DNA of 64,000 nucleotides from UBA11490 sp964564685. GTDB lineage: Bacteria > Bacillota > Clostridia > Christensenellales > UBA1242. How positions within the stretch are numbered: position 1 is the stretch's first letter; every line of letters begins with the position of its first letter. This document shows, in pieces, positions 19,401 to 28,089 of this stretch. Both the position numbers and the translations under genes were made by a program. The stretch covers positions 186,001-250,000 of the forward strand of contig CAZMBC010000001.1 of the NCBI GenBank assembly GCA_964564685.1, read 5' to 3'. The notes below the pieces were generated by a model. The model was not told the origin of the DNA, did no database searches, and worked only from the letters and a program-made list of their open reading frames with translations.

Positions 19401-22238
19401 AGTTCCAACATATTTGTTTGCTTGTTTTTTAGCGGTTATTACTAAATTTTCAAAACCGGCATAGTTAATTGAGGCGCTAAAGCAATCCACAGTAGCTACA
19501 GCGCTAACCGATATTTCAATCGCTCCATTTTTAACAGCTACGGTTGGTTGCGCAAGCATTTCCACAACAGCCACTGCGCTTGGATTAGCATTTAGTAAAT
19601 ATGTTTGGCTGCCCGAAATATCAAATGGTCCATTGCCGGTCTTTAGCGCAGTTATGTTAATTGCATAAACGCCTGCACCTAATGGAAGAGTAGCTGTTTC
19701 CGAGCTAACTTCGAGTGTTTGCGCTGCGTCTGCACCTTGACTTTGCAGATAATATGAAACAGCATACTTATCCGCATTTTCTATTGCTTCCCAAGTTATA
19801 ACATTGGTGTTGTTTACGCTTTTTATTGTTATAGATTTTACCTGGGCAAGTTGTTTTAAACACATTATTGCGCTAGAACTGCTATTAAAGTACCCCTCTT
19901 TTATTTTAGCAATCGATATATAATTTTCTTCCAAGCCATCTAACTGTGTTAATTCACTTGCGGAAACTATTTGTGTTTTAATAACTAGCGTGCCTTCAAG
20001 ATTATTATAATATTTAACAAGGAAGGTACAATCATTGTCATTAACCCAATTAAATGTTCCGTTTGCGTTATTAACGCTTGTAAGAGCCGAAAGTTTAGTA
20101 AGTGTTTTACTTTCTCCGTCCGAGTTTAAAATATTTTGATTGTTACCTAGTGTATAAACGGTTACAAGGTTGCTGTTGTTAATATTGCTAGTAGTAGGAG
20201 TGTATTGGTTTGTAGAAAGTGTATCGCTAACAGCATTATTAAATTTAACAACATATCCAAAGTTATTAACAGTCTGCCAGGTTATTACATTGTTGTTGGC
20301 TTGGTTTGTAGTTACCGTGATGTTTGAAACATTGTTTGCTTTAGTAAAGGTAAACCACATATCGTCTGTAGCAATAGCATCTACTGCAGCATTAGATGTT
20401 GGGGAAACAATTATCCTATATGTTTTTCCGCTTGAAAAGTTGGTTAACGCATACACATCATTTAAACTAAAAGAGTATCCCGTTTGTGTTATGGTAATTG
20501 CACTGCCAGAAAGCGTTGTATTAACTAGGCTAGCTCCGTCTTCGGTTATCTGCACTTTAAAGTGCGAGGCATTTGAAACTGCGTTAAACGCAACAACTCC
20601 TTCATTTGATATGGCTGAAATAATGCTATCTTCTAACTTAATTACAACTTCTGCCGACATTGTATTAATGTCCATAACGCAGTTTGCAATTTCAGTATCG
20701 CCCACTGATATGCTATTGTAAACAGGGCGCACATAACAATTATAAGTTCCACCGTTTAAGTTTGGAATAGATGTTAAATCTACAACATTACTTGTTGAGT
20801 AATGTTTATAGAATACGCTTTCGCCAGTATTAGTTCTAAAGTAAAGCTCGTAAGCAAGTTTGCTTGCGTCTTCATCACTAAACCCCATAGCAAAAAGAGG
20901 TTGTAGTGAAATAGTAAGCGTATTTGCCTCGTAATCAACATTTGAGGTAAGTGCAGGCAGTTTTTTAAAGTTAATTACTTGCGTTTTTGTGGTATTTTCG
21001 CCATAAACTTGCGTTTCGGGATTACCCACAGCAACCACATACATTTCATATTCGCCCGCAGTATATTGCTCTTCAGTTAAATTTTCCTCTGGTTTAAAAA
21101 TTGTTTGAGTATAGTTTTTAAACTCGTAAACTTTATCGCCCTTTTTAATAAACACATCAAATCGGTTAGTGCCCGTAACTGCATCCCATTTAAAATAAGA
21201 GTTTAGCGCCGTACCCTTTACATCCACATCCGTGCTAACTAGCTTAAAGTTTTGTGGCGCACTTAAAGTATTAACTGTTTTCACTTGAGATGAGCCACTT
21301 TTGTACACATATGTAACAACGCCAGTGCTTTCATCCAAAACACCCAATTCAAAATCGCTGCTAGGAACGGCGTTTACTGTAAGTTTGTAGGTGCTTAAGC
21401 CTTTTGCCGAGAAATTATACTCACACAAGTTGGCGGTGTTTTCAAATGTAACACCATTATCCACCGAAACATTATAAGTAATGTTAAGCGATGTTTCCGC
21501 CACACCATCTGGAAGCGGATTTAAAACAGCATTCCAGGTTATTTTGCCGTTGTTTATTGTAACATTTTGTGGTGTATCCAAAACATACAGTTTAATTGTG
21601 TTGCTAAATTCACTATCAGCATCCACTGCTTTTTGACCAAGTGCTTTAACCTTTATGTCATAGCTACCGTCTAAAGAATATATTGTTTTAACATCATATT
21701 GCGTAATATTTTTATCTACTGGAATTTCGGTTTCGTTAACAACTAAAGCATATCCCTCAATTAATTTATTTGGTTGATTGGAAGAAACTGCCGTCCAATT
21801 AACAAGTCCTGTATTGCTATCAAACGAAATTTGCGGAGTTGCAAGCACTTGTGGTTCGGGGTTAACGGTTATTTGACAATGTTGCACAACATTTCCACTT
21901 TCGGATTTAAACTGAACAACAGCGTTGCCTTCTGCAATCGCTTTAAAATACACTTTTTCGTTAAAGGTTCTGTTTACTATGTAATCGTTGTTCAAAATGT
22001 TAACAACGCCCTTGCCCTCAATCACATCCACAAAAACTTTGGTATTGGATGATTTGTTAGGTGAAAGAGTAAATTCAACAAAAAATTCTTCACCTACAAT
22101 AACATCATTAAGTTCGTTTGCGCTTAAGGTCATTTTAGTAACAGTAATTTCAATTTTAGAGCAACTACAAGCTCCTAAAACGCTTGAAGCCAACATACAA
22201 AACATAATAGCGAAAATTGTCTTTAGTTTTTTCATCAT
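13449..22238 (-). CDS. Giant FN3-like repeat lipoprotein (2,929 residues)
   Basis: Start chosen at ATG 22238 (or the adjacent ATG 22235) after GGGTGA; the extra 14 upstream residues are not signal-like. The N-terminus has a lysine-rich start, a hydrophobic core and the lipobox LGAC-SC, so it is a lipid-anchored exported protein. After an Ig/BIG2-like first domain (~residues 25-125), about 20 divergent FN3-like beta modules of ~90-120 residues follow, recognisable by repeated 'ATPQ/APTN ... W..V.NA..Y.V' and '.G.Y...V.A.G' patterns. The last ~400 residues change to GLUG-like beta-helix repeats (GGIAYQNSGSIEFCNV, GGLVGYNKGTLKVSYA, GGLVGLNG). No enzyme motif is seen. It is probably a surface adhesin or scaffold. 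Confidence 0.85.
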   Translation of the reverse strand: MMKKLKTIFAIMFCMLASSVLGACSCSKIEITVTKMTLSANELNDVIVGEEFFVEFTLSPNKSSNTKVFVDVIEGKGVVNILNNDYIVNRTFNEKVYFKAIAEGNAVVQFKSESGNVVQHCQITVNPEPQVLATPQISFDSNTGLVNWTAVSSNQPNKLIEGYALVVNETEIPVDKNITQYDVKTIYSLDGSYDIKVKALGQKAVDADSEFSNTIKLYVLDTPQNVTINNGKITWNAVLNPLPDGVAETSLNITYNVSVDNGVTFENTANLCEYNFSAKGLSTYKLTVNAVPSSDFELGVLDESTGVVTYVYKSGSSQVKTVNTLSAPQNFKLVSTDVDVKGTALNSYFKWDAVTGTNRFDVFIKKGDKVYEFKNYTQTIFKPEENLTEEQYTAGEYEMYVVAVGNPETQVYGENTTKTQVINFKKLPALTSNVDYEANTLTISLQPLFAMGFSDEDASKLAYELYFRTNTGESVFYKHYSTSNVVDLTSIPNLNGGTYNCYVRPVYNSISVGDTEIANCVMDINTMSAEVVIKLEDSIISAISNEGVVAFNAVSNASHFKVQITEDGASLVNTTLSGSAITITQTGYSFSLNDVYALTNFSSGKTYRIIVSPTSNAAVDAIATDDMWFTFTKANNVSNITVTTNQANNNVITWQTVNNFGYVVKFNNAVSDTLSTNQYTPTTSNINNSNLVTVYTLGNNQNILNSDGESKTLTKLSALTSVNNANGTFNWVNDNDCTFLVKYYNNLEGTLVIKTQIVSASELTQLDGLEENYISIAKIKEGYFNSSSSAIMCLKQLAQVKSITIKSVNNTNVITWEAIENADKYAVSYYLQSQGADAAQTLEVSSETATLPLGAGVYAINITALKTGNGPFDISGSQTYLLNANPSAVAVVEMLAQPTVAVKNGAIEISVSAVATVDCFSASINYAGFENLVITAKKQANKYVGTYELEDLPKGSYQITVAAKGVVGENTIHSASTTFEPLEKVGAVSVFAQAGELKFNEVQNASDYEIYMLSGENYTPVSKSNYELSLKSGVYTLRFKTATTGVFKVRAIATSGMLNSQLSAEYTFEQLATPTNFKKVGNVFSWTGVENNAGYMISCGSDIYTASTTTYNVPALTEIGAYNFNLMALGNTATSGTYYTNSNKTSCEVVILNSPRGISLTGSTLSWANYLPASTSSIDSPLAVQIIFYELLSDQSLSPVCEAINLGATVTQHEFGNMTELQNGKTYKISVKYVGNGNDVMDSAEIFYSVNGDAGLVERVATPELYIISGELFFNDVESATNYKLYNTTSGTPVEMNSAEYTITNTEGVNKITLNSSYNEKRKIAVIAETNLTSTLSSFISADIIVEKLGNTSVSILNGVISWEEVENAQKYELLNTTNSVALQYNDTNVDISLLGLDLSNVSSYSFVARALGSQNMHSGVEQTDGSMVYYLNGDYCTRNATILLVTSIDTLTLSNGVIRWKNIEGVESYKLTITITGKEGELVKFERIESVYSEETTFNFDREIEIGNYSSDTLINIIVQPYYVLDNSYYIVTDGVEQKSINIYKPAVISKPYVQKGLFGWNVGLSRLTDTEISELKIIYDRALNNTLTTSDNLLFEKYKRYISFNLQVNDSEIKDYISPIYLIDETTKTAYYCYNNQDVLASNRSYTFKVAVSGNTSSEAVYDESGEVVITPAVSGILPGNYSATMTATKYAVAKNTYTKGGDIYFTKVPNMDEAQYLLVAVPSAEDHAVRQVTLTPSSTGTTGLVIKSNNDQGVIYDVFDLFTGTNALAYNITYTYQLYLAGSEYSTSDSALLMSTMYNTVKINFLNSIVNFTYSTTRGDTEGGVLEWSQNLGIREQKLYLLNSNIYETLSASDQQKDWINNENTIVIDLPSDTNYFAFNSELGQRINAGAYHTAIAYNSDSEDKVSSGLEVSFVASKTLSNIVPIVKLSSITQDTLGSWLKNGRFAWKHDNANGISNYKVVFFWIDKSGNKTESQNAVLYSGTRTTLELPTNYSSDDLAYGMQVTPLGTQYGGVNYVAGNPVDTTAYYRLKQINPYFEIMGNEQLVRWEYNNNADSYTLNVNEMQDEQISSSVVDDTTNIAYYDISDYLTGGIYSIKVKANSNNSVYLTGVYSNKAIMVTKMFAPEIRVKDGVIVWDRTQNAGVETLVPLKTKATIVKANPNTGEPLAGAETKTIYINYDNENIEDIFKLELDDKYEEGCYLVGVNFENVSLEDSEYIIGSDVSTLLVKKFNSVVIEQGIYRNEDDSLQNECKFDNYVKWQGIPNASDYKVRFMAVDAENNENPIEYGKEYYTVKNDASMFDSKTDEAGNTIFYFNIFNMVAYSKNKVKIYVTALGNTVAYQSAQQAYVNSNESSITIDNPANVIPANINAIPDKGIITWDAEGINCKVEAIITGGTIRKTVITDSNVSYTTEIITEENPFVISGINSLDEIFYIPFVGNNFSVQLRYYTSNFVSDTTNTVQVHNNMFYSGRGVTDSAETPFVIYSTNNDTLSQMFTNIVYSPNSNFILYSDIDMTGVDFVNDSTVFTGTLDGNNKVVSNLKFSKGTYMTMFTEVATGAIVKNITLNYAPLQTDSQFNKIQYAGIAFENNGTIQNITLTGSIEFSNCTNGFKGGGVVLNNQGTITDIQLGTSETAFIANITQDISGDTNFGGVANTNSGLIESVRLVNAKIDIANENDTAYLGGIAYQNSGSIEFCNVLANSEINSNNLGGIVYENNNNAKVIGCGFIGIINANATTSRINVGGLVGYNKGTLKVSYASLANVNQFVISSVSGSCVGGLVGLNGASTSEINGCYVVNYLTNATGNYGVAIGSTNSDNISSVISVCTQDTSVGAIGNRNGLNISGIQQLSSDVLARYERDENGNILKNDDQPVFTHLNTLNNDATTNYKFVFNGDVQFPDDLSGNLIISNYSSNIPFVVTKKDTTE

Positions 22239-22416
22239 TTCACCCATTTTCCATTTTTTATACAGTATTTTAACATACAATCATAAATAAGCCAAAGCGT
22301 TTGGAACATTTATTTATATTCATATAAATAAAACAATTTCAATTAGGCAAGTTAAAGTTTAAAATTATTTTAAGTAAAACGCGCCAAAATATCACTTATT
22401 AAATTTGTTTTAACAA

Positions 22417-22447
22417 AAAAAATTGGCAAGTTTTTTGCCAATTTTTT
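22417..22447 (-). terminator. Terminator of the cardiolipin synthase gene
   Basis: AATTGGCAA / TTGCCAATT stem with a five-base T-rich loop, flanked by A8 and T6. It is 8 bp after the stop. Confidence 0.85.
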
Positions 22448-22454
22448 ATATTAT

Positions 22455-23981
22455 CTACATTAAAGGCTCTAAAAATTGCAAAAGTTTTGCAATAAATTTT
22501 TCGCCGGCTTTACGATTTTTCATGTCCTTAATAGTAATAAGTCGTGATTGTTTAATTGTGTTGTTGATATCGTCTGAAATAGCTTTAACAGTAGCACTGT
22601 TTTGTAATAATACGCCATTTTCAAAATGTAAATATAAACTTCTAAAGTCCATATTAATTGTTCCTATAATTGCGCTTTCATCATCCACAACAAGCAATTT
22701 TGAGTGTATAAATCCTGGCTTGTATTCGTATATTTTAACATTCTCTTTAATTAGTTCTGAAAAACGCGACCTAGCCATATAATAAGGAATTTTTTTATCT
22801 GGTGTTCCGGGTACAATTATCGTAACATTAACGCCACTGCGTGACGCAATTTTTAACGCATTAGACATTTCGGCATCCGTTATAAAGTAAGGCGTGGTTA
22901 TTAAAATGCTTTTTTGCGCATTGTTAATCATGTTCAAATAAATGTTTTTTGCACTCTGACCTTTTGTAAGAGGTGATGTGCCAAATATTTGCACAAATTC
23001 CTTGCTTTTTAGTTTTGGCAAATCAAGTGGAATGTAGGGAGTGTAATCAGAAATAACCTCTTTGCTAGCAAACTGCCAACTGTTTAAAAACAGCGTGGTC
23101 AGCGCCCAAACACACTCGCCCGTAAGCTTAATTCCGCAATCTTTCCAATCACCAAATCTATTAACAATATTTGCGTACTCATCTGCAACATTTATTCCGC
23201 CAGTAAAGCCCACCTTGCCGTCTATTACTACAATTTTGCGGTGTGTGCGATAGTTTACAAATGCGTTTAAGTGCAAGGATATTTTGTTAAAAGGCACGGC
23301 CTTAATTTTAAAGTTTTCTAGTTTTTTAAAAGTATTTTTATCTTCAAATCTATCCAAGCATCCAAAGTCGTCATAAATAATTTTAACCTCCACGCCCTCT
23401 CGTGCTTTTTCCTTTAAAATTTCAAAAAGCTGGCTAAAAATTTTGCCCTCTTCAAAAATAAAATACTCTATAAAAATGTATTTTTGTGCTTTTTTAAGTT
23501 CGGCAAAAAGCGCCTCAAAATATTCTGCTCCATTTTTGTAATATTGGGATGCTGAATTTTGATAAACGGGCAAATAACAGGTGTTTCTTATATACATAGA
23601 TTGTTTGTACTGATTATCGCCCAGTTTGGAAAGCTCTTTTAAAACCTGCTCGCTGTCGTTAACATAATTAAAAGAGTTGTAAAGTATGTTATTCCAAGAT
23701 TCGCGCTTTTTACGACTACCCTTGTTAACCTTTAAATAAGCGTAAAGCGTTAATCCAAAAATTGGCAAAACAATAATAACAAGCGCCCACGAAAATTTGT
23801 AATAGTTTGTTTCTTCTTTTGATATAATAAAGCCCAAGAACACAAGTGCTATAAGAAATGATGCCACACCATATATATAAGAGTTTATAAACCACAAACC
23901 AACAAAAACAATCACATTTAGTAAAAATGTGATTATTAGCATCATTTTTGAGGAATATAAAAACTTAAAAAATTTTTTCAC
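22455..23981 (-). CDS. cls: Cardiolipin synthase (phospholipase D family)
   Basis: 508 residues starting with GTG 23981, preceded by AGGAATTTGTA. Two N-terminal membrane helices form the usual membrane anchor (~10-58). Two HKD motifs are present: HRKIVVIDG at residue ~247 and HSKLLVVDD at ~426, each followed by the conserved GG/GT-N-x-D region (GFTGGINVADEY and IIGTINMDFRS). The enzyme condenses two phosphatidylglycerol molecules into cardiolipin at the membrane. It is a single-gene transcription unit with its own terminator. Confidence 0.95.
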   Translation of the reverse strand: MKKFFKFLYSSKMMLIITFLLNVIVFVGLWFINSYIYGVASFLIALVFLGFIISKEETNYYKFSWALVIIVLPIFGLTLYAYLKVNKGSRKKRESWNNILYNSFNYVNDSEQVLKELSKLGDNQYKQSMYIRNTCYLPVYQNSASQYYKNGAEYFEALFAELKKAQKYIFIEYFIFEEGKIFSQLFEILKEKAREGVEVKIIYDDFGCLDRFEDKNTFKKLENFKIKAVPFNKISLHLNAFVNYRTHRKIVVIDGKVGFTGGINVADEYANIVNRFGDWKDCGIKLTGECVWALTTLFLNSWQFASKEVISDYTPYIPLDLPKLKSKEFVQIFGTSPLTKGQSAKNIYLNMINNAQKSILITTPYFITDAEMSNALKIASRSGVNVTIIVPGTPDKKIPYYMARSRFSELIKENVKIYEYKPGFIHSKLLVVDDESAIIGTINMDFRSLYLHFENGVLLQNSATVKAISDDINNTIKQSRLITIKDMKNRKAGEKFIAKLLQFLEPLM

Positions 23982-24117
23982 TACAAATTCCTATGTTAAA
24001 TATTATTTTTTGTATAACCTTATAAATTATTTGTTTACCACATACATTTTAGCACATTAATATAAAAACATCAAAATAAAATGTATTATTTAAGTGCTGA
24101 TTAGTCAAAAATCGCCC

Positions 24118-25242
24118 TTACTTGCTATCGTTAATACCCATTTCAAGCTGGCTGTAATTGCCTAGGTCAATAACATCTTTTTGAGATAGTTCTTTGCGGG
24201 CTTGTTTTGTGGTTTTATAAAAAACTGTTCCCTCATGCGACTGAAAATACAACCCACAAATTTTGCTATTTGTGGTATTAAGAAGCGTATAAGCCGCCCT
24301 TAAACGCGCACCACCAACAATTTTTTCGCTAGCCTTTTTACTGTTTTCTATAAAAACATTATATGCTCTAATGCGTCCACGATTGTCTATTATAGTAATT
24401 CCGTCGTAGTTAAGCATAGTAACAAGCAAATCTGCATAAGCGCGCAACTTGCTTTCGTTATAACTTTTGCTTTGCATAAACAATTTTCCAAAGTCAATTG
24501 GCTCGGGCAGCCATGTGCCATCTGATAGCAAACCCTTTGTGTCCTTAAAATCCTTATCCACAACCAAGCATAGCGTACCATGTAATTTCTGAAATGAGTT
24601 TATAAGAGTATTTGTATAAAGCGTTTTAATGTCTTGCAATTTTCGAGGTGTAGTTTTTAGTTTGCTTAAAACATCCTCAACAAAATTTTTAATTGCATCC
24701 TCAACATCACTATGAGAAGCGTTTGTTAAACTAAAACTAATATTTGTTTCCGTACCCTTAATTCCGCGTAAACAAGTTAGTTCATCACTTTTAACATCAA
24801 TTAAAACAAGTTTTGTTTTGGATTCTAAAATCTCTCTTGTATTATCTTCAAAAATAAGTGTTTTAAAGGATTTTTCTTTAATAGAGTTTACGCATTTAAT
24901 CAAGCCGTATTCAACGCCTTCGGAATTAAAGTTTATATAAAGCAACCAATTGTTTGCGCAAAAACAAAGCAAAGACTTTAAATGCTCTTCAAAATTATTA
25001 AAATTTTCGTCATTATAAAAAGGAATTTTAACACAGTCTGGTACATTTTTAACTACGCTGTTTATGTTGCTAGTTAATACTATAGAAGGGCGAACCTGCA
25101 ATTCCTCTTCTTTATATGACGAAAGTTTATGAAAATAGTTTATAAGCTTATTTACATCATTAGAGCCAAAAGTTTTAAATTCCACCGCAAAAAAATCAAT
25201 AATTGCTTCAGTGGCCAAATTATAATAGACGTTAGTAATCAT
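24118..25242 (-). CDS. Divergent DisA_N-like (diadenylate-cyclase fold) protein
   Basis: 374 residues from ATG 25242 (GTGAG upstream; a TTG two codons earlier is possible). The first ~230 residues are not recognised. The C-terminal ~120 residues match the layout of the DisA_N/DAC domain: YDGITIID (DGA motif position, residue ~280), 26-30 residues later GGARLRAAYTL (position of GTRHRAA), then FQSHEGTVFY (position of SEETGxVS). Thus D and G of DGA and both arginines of RHR are kept, while A, H and part of the SEE segment differ. It may be a divergent cyclic dinucleotide synthase or an inactive nucleotide-sensing relative such as the DACN families. It is a single gene, with no partner adjacent. 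Confidence 0.5.
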   Translation of the reverse strand: MITNVYYNLATEAIIDFFAVEFKTFGSNDVNKLINYFHKLSSYKEEELQVRPSIVLTSNINSVVKNVPDCVKIPFYNDENFNNFEEHLKSLLCFCANNWLLYINFNSEGVEYGLIKCVNSIKEKSFKTLIFEDNTREILESKTKLVLIDVKSDELTCLRGIKGTETNISFSLTNASHSDVEDAIKNFVEDVLSKLKTTPRKLQDIKTLYTNTLINSFQKLHGTLCLVVDKDFKDTKGLLSDGTWLPEPIDFGKLFMQSKSYNESKLRAYADLLVTMLNYDGITIIDNRGRIRAYNVFIENSKKASEKIVGGARLRAAYTLLNTTNSKICGLYFQSHEGTVFYKTTKQARKELSQKDVIDLGNYSQLEMGINDSK

Positions 25243-25265
25243 ATGCAAAACTCACTTTTTTTGAC

Positions 25266-25293
25266 ATTATATCACAAATTTAAATAAAAACAA
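25266..25293 (-). promoter_or_regulatory. Promoter of the DisA_N-like gene
   Basis: TTGTTT (25293-25288), 16-bp spacer, perfect TATAAT (25271-25266) on the minus strand, 23 bp before the ATG. Confidence 0.6.
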
Positions 25294-25366
25294 GTCCATT
25301 AATAAAAAAATATATTTTTTGGCAAAAACTAACTATTAAAAATGCACAATATTGTGGTTTATAAGC

Positions 25367-25403
25367 AAAAAGTGCTTGTAACAAAGTTACAAAAACACTT
25401 TTT
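25367..25403 (-). terminator. Terminator of the lemA-DUF2207 operon
   Basis: AAAAGTG..TTGTAAC / GTTACAA...CACTTTTT hairpin (25368-25402) with mismatch in the middle. It overlaps the last bases of the DUF2207 stop, with an A/T-rich tail on the minus strand. Confidence 0.65.
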
Positions 25404-27420
25404 ATCGTCCAAATGAGCCTCCGCCACCTACACCGCCACCGGAAAAGCCGCCACCTATAGAGCCACCGCCAAAGGTGTGTCCGCCAGATTTAATTGTGGA
25501 AATCATATTATTAACAATTTTTCTGTTCATGCTATCACACACAATATGAATAGTTAGAACATCAAGCGAACCATAGCATGTATTAAGCGGAATAGCAAGC
25601 CCTTCAAACTTTTTCACAAAATCATCCAAAACACCCAAAGCATAGGCGTATGGCAAAACATCGTAAAAATATTCGGGGTCTTTACTAACAAATATTTTAA
25701 TTTTGTTGTAATCCACAAGCTGAATGTTATTTTTTAGTCCCATAAGTTTGCCGTATTTTAACTTCATGCTTTCAGTAAATTGCAACAACGAATTGCCTGT
25801 GCTAAAAATATCTGCTCCAAACACATAAAATAGTAAGAATGGCAAAAATACAAAGAAGCGTAAACTAAATAAATCTAAGTATGCAGGGACTTTTTTTATT
25901 GTTAACAAGCAAAAACCTAGCGCCAAAATCACTTGCAACAAAACAAGCAAACACTTAACAAATTTACTGAACACATTTTTTTTGAAATGCACAATGCAAA
26001 CAACAAAAACAAGCTGCATAACAAATAATAGAATGAACTCCACAAGCGCATCTATCTCAAGTGGCTGTCGAATAACAAACGCTAAAACAAGAAGTGAAAA
26101 TAGCGGAATAAGAGCCAAAAATCCTGTAAAGAACATTAAAGCAATACTTTTGCCCGAATATCTTTGCCCCTCGGTGTTAGAAATAAAACTACACGCGTCA
26201 TTAAACGCAATATTAAGTTTATAATCTTTGTCGTCAAGATTATAAGTTTGGGAAGATGCAAACATTTTTTCAAAGATATCTTTTTCATAAGGTTTAGCGC
26301 TATCAGGCAATTCTGCAATTTTTGTTAATGAAACCGGTTCGTTTTTTTCGTCCAAGTTTATTTTAATGCACTTTTTGCTAGCCCATGAAAGCAACAGCGA
26401 GGTCATGTGTTTTGGAAGCAATGACCCACGTGTTATATAAGTCGCTTCCGGAGGGGTTACGCCGTCTGGCGGGTAAAACTCCACCGTAATAACAGGCTTG
26501 TTTTTGCCTGCTTTCATCATGCATATTACTAAAACTGCCACAAAACAAATTATGGTTACTACAAGTACAAAAACATCATAATTTTTACTAAATTTTGAGC
26601 TATCAACCTCACTAAAATACCCTTCAGGTAATTCCAACCTTACCGTTAAGCCCTGATACTGTGCCAAACCAAATACACCATGGTCCACAACTCCGGCTTC
26701 ATAATCCTCAAGTGCCTGAAGATTGGAAATGGTGTTGTTAATTACATCATATCTTATGCTAACTGGCGTAGAACTTTCGCCATATTCCCCCACATAAAAG
26801 TTTATGTTACTAGCATCAAACTCTTTAGGCATAGTAATGTTAAACACAAATTTTTCTGCCCTTACTGGGTTATCTGTTCCATAAAGATTAAAATAAAATT
26901 CGTCCGCTTTAGGATACATATCGTAACCTAAATTTAGCGTGTAGCTATACACATAATCAATACTTACGCCGGATTCTAAATTAATATAGTCATCTCCGCC
27001 AAATTCTATATAATAGTAATCATCCATATTGTAATGATCATACATGTTGATGGTTTTATCCTCTACGTCCGTTAATGTGTAGTTATATTTTGTAGTAACT
27101 TTTTCGTTAGTGGTTTGCCAAAGGCGCGTAACATTGGTTACAAGCGGGATAGCCCTAACCCAGCCCTTGCGCCATGTTGCGCGGTTATTCATATCCGCCT
27201 GTTCGTAGTTTACAGTAACACTTTCGGTTATTTGAAAACTATTATCCAAATTAACTTTCACATCCACTTTGTACAAGGAAAAGTAAAAGTTGTTTCTACT
27301 ACTAGAACTAGCACTAACATTGCTGTTATTAGAAAAAATAGGCCTAGAAGATAAGCCTATTAAAAGTGCAATTATTAACAAAAATAAAACATAAATTTTG
27401 TAATTTCTTTTTGTTTTCAA
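25402..27420 (-). CDS. DUF2207 (YciQ-like) membrane protein
   Basis: 672 residues. A signal/anchor helix (~8-25), an extracellular beta-rich DUF2207 domain (~45-260; includes VNYEQADMNNRATWRKGWVRAIP), a membrane helix near 285-305, a cytoplasmic loop (VEFYPPDGVTPPEATYI, typical of DUF2207 proteins), then four more helices (~430-560). The end is a glycine-rich low-complexity tail (GGGVGGGG-type, last ~25 residues), also typical of the family. The function is unknown, though the family regularly accompanies LemA. It is 0 bp from lemA, so surely one operon. Confidence 0.9.
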   Translation of the reverse strand: MKTKRNYKIYVLFLLIIALLIGLSSRPIFSNNSNVSASSSSRNNFYFSLYKVDVKVNLDNSFQITESVTVNYEQADMNNRATWRKGWVRAIPLVTNVTRLWQTTNEKVTTKYNYTLTDVEDKTINMYDHYNMDDYYYIEFGGDDYINLESGVSIDYVYSYTLNLGYDMYPKADEFYFNLYGTDNPVRAEKFVFNITMPKEFDASNINFYVGEYGESSTPVSIRYDVINNTISNLQALEDYEAGVVDHGVFGLAQYQGLTVRLELPEGYFSEVDSSKFSKNYDVFVLVVTIICFVAVLVICMMKAGKNKPVITVEFYPPDGVTPPEATYITRGSLLPKHMTSLLLSWASKKCIKINLDEKNEPVSLTKIAELPDSAKPYEKDIFEKMFASSQTYNLDDKDYKLNIAFNDACSFISNTEGQRYSGKSIALMFFTGFLALIPLFSLLVLAFVIRQPLEIDALVEFILLFVMQLVFVVCIVHFKKNVFSKFVKCLLVLLQVILALGFCLLTIKKVPAYLDLFSLRFFVFLPFLLFYVFGADIFSTGNSLLQFTESMKLKYGKLMGLKNNIQLVDYNKIKIFVSKDPEYFYDVLPYAYALGVLDDFVKKFEGLAIPLNTCYGSLDVLTIHIVCDSMNRKIVNNMISTIKSGGHTFGGGSIGGGFSGGGVGGGGSFGR

Positions 27421-28002
27421 TTAAAACTCCACTTTAACATTTTTTCTTTCATTTTCATCAATTACAAACATTTCTTTGCGTTCAAAATGGAACCAACGTG
27501 CTATAATGTTGCTTGGGAACATATCAATTGCATTGTTAAAGGTTTTAACAACAGCGTTGTAATATTTACGCGCGTTAGCAATATCTACCTCTAACGATTT
27601 TAGCTGCCCTTGCAAATCTAAAAAGTTGGTGTTTGCCTTAAGATCAGGATACGCCTCGCTTAACGCAAAAATTGATTTTAATGATTGAGTTAATTGTGTT
27701 TCTGCTTGCGCTTTTTCTGTTGTTCCGTGTGCGCTTATGCAAGCATTACGAGCTTGAATTATGTTTGTTAAAGCCTCTTTTTCGTGCTTAGCATAACCTT
27801 TAACTGTTTCTACCAAGTTTGGAATAAGGTCATATCTTTTTTTCATATAAACATCCATTGTAGAAAAAGCCTCGTCAGTATCATTACGTTTTTTAATCAA
27901 GCCATTGTATGTTGACCAAATGTACATAACAACTAATACTATTAAGCCAACAATTACGCCTAGAGTAATCCAAAGCCCTATGCCCCCTAAAAATCCAACC
28001 AT
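27421..28002 (-). CDS. lemA: LemA family protein
   Basis: 193 residues with one N-terminal membrane helix (~7-28), a short YNGLIKKRNDTDEAF segment, and then the LemA helical bundle (MKKRYDLIPNLVETVKGYAKHE ..., split here as MKKRYDLIPNLVETVKG). The C-terminus ends in WFHFERKEMF, close to the canonical F.A.. .. .F pattern. LemA proteins sit at the membrane with the coiled bundle on one side; their role is not settled. The RBS AAAAGGAGAATATAT is strong. The stop abuts the DUF2207 ATG. Confidence 0.93.
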   Translation of the reverse strand: MVGFLGGIGLWITLGVIVGLIVLVVMYIWSTYNGLIKKRNDTDEAFSTMDVYMKKRYDLIPNLVETVKGYAKHEKEALTNIIQARNACISAHGTTEKAQAETQLTQSLKSIFALSEAYPDLKANTNFLDLQGQLKSLEVDIANARKYYNAVVKTFNNAIDMFPSNIIARWFHFERKEMFVIDENERKNVKVEF

Positions 28003-28089
28003 ATATATTCTCCTTTTAATATAGTTTATTTATATAAACTAATTGTATAACTCTATATTATATATTTTTTTTATTTTTAACAAGCAATT

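Noticed and set aside
20170..20721. 183-codon open frame on the plus strand
   Set aside because: It runs antisense inside the giant lipoprotein gene, has no RBS and no family features; long antisense frames are expected in a repetitive Thr/Ser/Val-rich coding sequence.
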